Positions 4,703 to 6,750 of a stretch of DNA of 6,750 nucleotides are shown here, piece by piece. The translations under genes and the position numbers were made by a program. This stretch comes from an uncultured Granulosicoccus sp. Lineage in GTDB: Bacteria; Pseudomonadota; Gammaproteobacteria; Granulosicoccales; Granulosicoccaceae. The DNA is taken from NCBI GenBank assembly GCA_938016235.1, contig CALLPU010000538.1:1-6750 (forward strand), in the 5' to 3' direction. Under the pieces are notes generated by a model that worked only from the letters and a program-made list of their open reading frames with translations, ran no database searches and was not told the DNA's origin. Within the stretch, counting starts at the first letter, position 1. Each line of letters starts with the position of its first letter.

Positions 4703-6750
4703 TCATGCCGCCTTTTGACGCGATGGCTCGGGCTGCTCAGCCGCAAACCGGGCAACCAGCTGCTGCAACTGCACGGCCATGTCAGAAAGCTCAACAGCAG
4801 CTTTGTTGACGTCATCAGATGCACGTTGATTGGATCTTGCTTTTTCGGCAACACCTTCAATCAGTGACGAGATGGCCTCGCTGCCATCGGCGGTCTGAAC
4901 AATTGACCGGCTGATCTCCTGCGTTACGCTGGATTGCTCATCAATGGCGACGGCAATGGCCGATTGGATATTGCTGATCTTGTCAATGATATTGCCAATC
5001 GATTCAATGGCATCAACGGCGGAATCCGTATCGGTTTGAATATCACTGATGCGGGACTCTATCTGCTCGGTGGCTCGTGCGGTCTCCTTCGCCAGCTCCT
5101 TGACCTCATTGGCAACTACCGCAAAGCCCTTTCCGGCATCGCCTGCCCTGGCAGCCTCAATGGTTGCATTCAACGCCAGCAAGTTAGTCTGCTCGGCGAT
5201 GGAGGTAATCACCTTGATGACATGCCCGATTCCAGCGCTGCTGTCGGCTAGCTTGCGAACAGTGGCATCGGTGGACTTTGCCAGTTCAACAGCCTCTGCT
5301 GCGACGGTTTCAGCCTCCGTTGTGTTCCGTGCTATTTCCTTGATTGACGAGCTCATCTGTTCGGTAGCCCCGGCCACGCTATCAACACTACTGCCTACAT
5401 CATTGGTCAGCATGGAGGCTTCCTGCGCATTGCTGGTGTTAGTCGAGGCCATCTCGTTCATGTCAACCGACAGTGTTGTGAGGCTCTCAGAGGCTCTGGC
5501 CAACTGCGCGGCATTGCTGTTGATGCCCTGCATGCTGGCTCTTAATTCTGAGAACAAGGTGTCCAGCGCTCTGGCCATCTGTCCTGCCACATCATCCCCT
5601 TGCGTATCCAGTGGATGAGACAGGTTGCCGTCAGCGGCTGCACTGACCGCAACAAGCAAGTTATCCACGCGCTTTTGCAGTGCTTCCGCTAATGCCTGAT
5701 TCCTGGCAGCTTCCGCCTGTTCCGCTTCGTGTCGACGGACATCCTCCTCGTGAGACAGCCGCTCCTGCTCGGCATGTTTCTGCTCCTTTTCCTGTTGCTC
5801 TCTGGCAATTCTGTCCTGCTCTTCCTGTAAACGCTCAGCTTCCAACGCATTGGTTCTGAACACCTCTACGGTACGGGCAAGATGTGCCAACTCATCATTG
5901 CCAGTACTGTTAACCGTCACCGCGTAGTCACCATCTGCCAGAGAGCGTAACGCGCCGATAGTTTGTAGCAGTCTGGCCAGTATGTCTTTTGATATCAGCA
6001 ACCAGAACACCAGCAATGTAAACACAATGCTTAACAGAGACACAAAGAACAGCTGAATTCGACTCAATCCGATTAATGAAATTACCCGGCTACTGGCCTC
6101 ATTCACCTGCTCACGACTCAGCTTCACTTGCTCGACCAGCCGCTCAACGAAGCCGGCCTGAGCCTCCGACAGCTGTCGCTCTATCTCACGCGATGCCGTG
6201 CGGCTGGCAAGCTCATCCTCGCGGTATTTGAAAATGCCATTATCCACATCGCCGGCCTGAAACAACTCGTCCATCAGAACGAACACCGACTCAAGGGATT
6301 CCTCACGATCTACCGACGACAGGTTATTATTGATACTTTCGCGAGCGGAGACATAGCTTTCCGACAACGGCGACAGCGATGCCACATCGGCTATTTGAGG
6401 AATCTGCGCCAGCAATCCTCCTACCGTGTTCAACTCAGCTCGCAGCTGTAGCAGACTTACCAGTTCCTCAACCCCTTCGTTGATAAAGCCCGGGAGATCT
6501 TCCTGCACACTTTGGGTCAGCTCCTTGCCCGTCTGGAATACCATGAAATAGCTGGAGTCCACCACCAGCGCAAGATCCTTGACAATCCGTGCTTCTGCAT
6601 CGGACAACTGGCGAATCGTAGACCCTACCTTAAGCGATGAGGCTTGCTCGAAGGACTCTGTAAAGACACCCTGTTCTCCCAGAGCCAGCGAGTCCAGTAA
6701 CGCCAGAGTTTCATCAAAAGCGGAGAGATTTTCGATACGCGTGGTATCCA
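4703..6750 (-). CDS. Methyl-accepting chemotaxis protein, 5' end missing
   Basis: The frame is open from the high-coordinate edge to a TGA at 4703, giving 681 visible residues; the true start is outside the window. Visible residues 1 to about 231 are a long, mainly helical sensory region, presumably periplasmic, ending in a membrane segment at about 232-254 (LFFVSLLSIVFTLLVFWLL). A HAMP linker follows (about 255-305), then a Glu/Gln/Arg-rich coiled coil (about 303-357), a second HAMP-like unit (about 359-409, with AAADGNLSHPLDTQGDD) and the signalling domain (about 417-667). The hairpin tip EQTNLLALNATIEAARAG (519-536), which contacts CheA and CheW, is intact. The C-terminus, ending SRQKAA, lacks the NWETF-type tether that recruits CheR and CheB in some receptors. 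A first membrane helix is presumably in the missing part. The receptor would sense an unknown extracellular cue, and no ligand-domain family is recognised. Confidence 0.93.
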   Translation of the reverse strand, partial: DTTRIENLSAFDETLALLDSLALGEQGVFTESFEQASSLKVGSTIRQLSDAEARIVKDLALVVDSSYFMVFQTGKELTQSVQEDLPGFINEGVEELVSLLQLRAELNTVGGLLAQIPQIADVASLSPLSESYVSARESINNNLSSVDREESLESVFVLMDELFQAGDVDNGIFKYREDELASRTASREIERQLSEAQAGFVERLVEQVKLSREQVNEASSRVISLIGLSRIQLFFVSLLSIVFTLLVFWLLISKDILARLLQTIGALRSLADGDYAVTVNSTGNDELAHLARTVEVFRTNALEAERLQEEQDRIAREQQEKEQKHAEQERLSHEEDVRRHEAEQAEAARNQALAEALQKRVDNLLVAVSAAADGNLSHPLDTQGDDVAGQMARALDTLFSELRASMQGINSNAAQLARASESLTTLSVDMNEMASTNTSNAQEASMLTNDVGSSVDSVAGATEQMSSSIKEIARNTTEAETVAAEAVELAKSTDATVRKLADSSAGIGHVIKVITSIAEQTNLLALNATIEAARAGDAGKGFAVVANEVKELAKETARATEQIESRISDIQTDTDSAVDAIESIGNIIDKISNIQSAIAVAIDEQSSVTQEISRSIVQTADGSEAISSLIEGVAEKARSNQRASDDVNKAAVELSDMAVQLQQLVARFAAEQPEPSRQKAA

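Noticed and set aside
5049..5618. Plus-strand open frame of 189 codons inside the MCP gene
   Set aside because: It is antisense to the highly conserved MCP signalling domain. The Ala/Ser/Val-rich product mirrors the repetitive helical coding strand and is not a likely protein.

Overview
The window looks like a chromosomal segment of a Gram-negative bacterium, most likely a proteobacterium and probably a gammaproteobacterium. This rests on the chemotaxis gene set, a classical lipobox lipoprotein with a peptidoglycan-binding domain, Shine-Dalgarno sites before most starts and moderate GC content. The genus cannot be read from the sequence. All supported genes lie on the minus strand, so transcription runs from high to low coordinates.

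Bases 6750 to 1774 hold a tightly packed chemotaxis operon: a methyl-accepting chemotaxis protein (MCP, 5' end cut by the window), then cheY, cheB, cheR and cheX. cheY and cheB are 1 nt apart, cheB and cheR overlap by 4 nt (ATGA), and cheR and cheX are 17 nt apart. Together they encode a receptor, a single-domain response regulator, both enzymes of receptor adaptation (methyltransferase CheR and methylesterase CheB) and a CheX-type phosphatase that probably removes the signal from phosphorylated CheY. The kinase CheA and adaptor CheW are not in the window; they may lie upstream beyond base 6750 or elsewhere in the genome.

Bases 1773 to 1326 form a 448-nt stretch with no convincing gene. It contains a weak terminator-like hairpin just after cheX and, further along, two inverted repeats that share one arm and so could form competing hairpins. 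No clear promoter was found.

Bases 1325 to 1 hold what looks like a separate cell-envelope transcription unit. It has a lipoprotein with an Asp-rich calcium-binding-like region and a peptidoglycan-binding domain, then, 34 nt on, the 5' part of a GTG-started, membrane-anchored protein of unknown function that runs off the low-coordinate end. Nothing shows that this pair is functionally tied to chemotaxis. I saw no tRNA, rRNA, mobile element, CRISPR array or sign of recent transfer. The window is largely an ordinary chemotaxis locus; the least explained parts are the non-coding gap and the two envelope genes.
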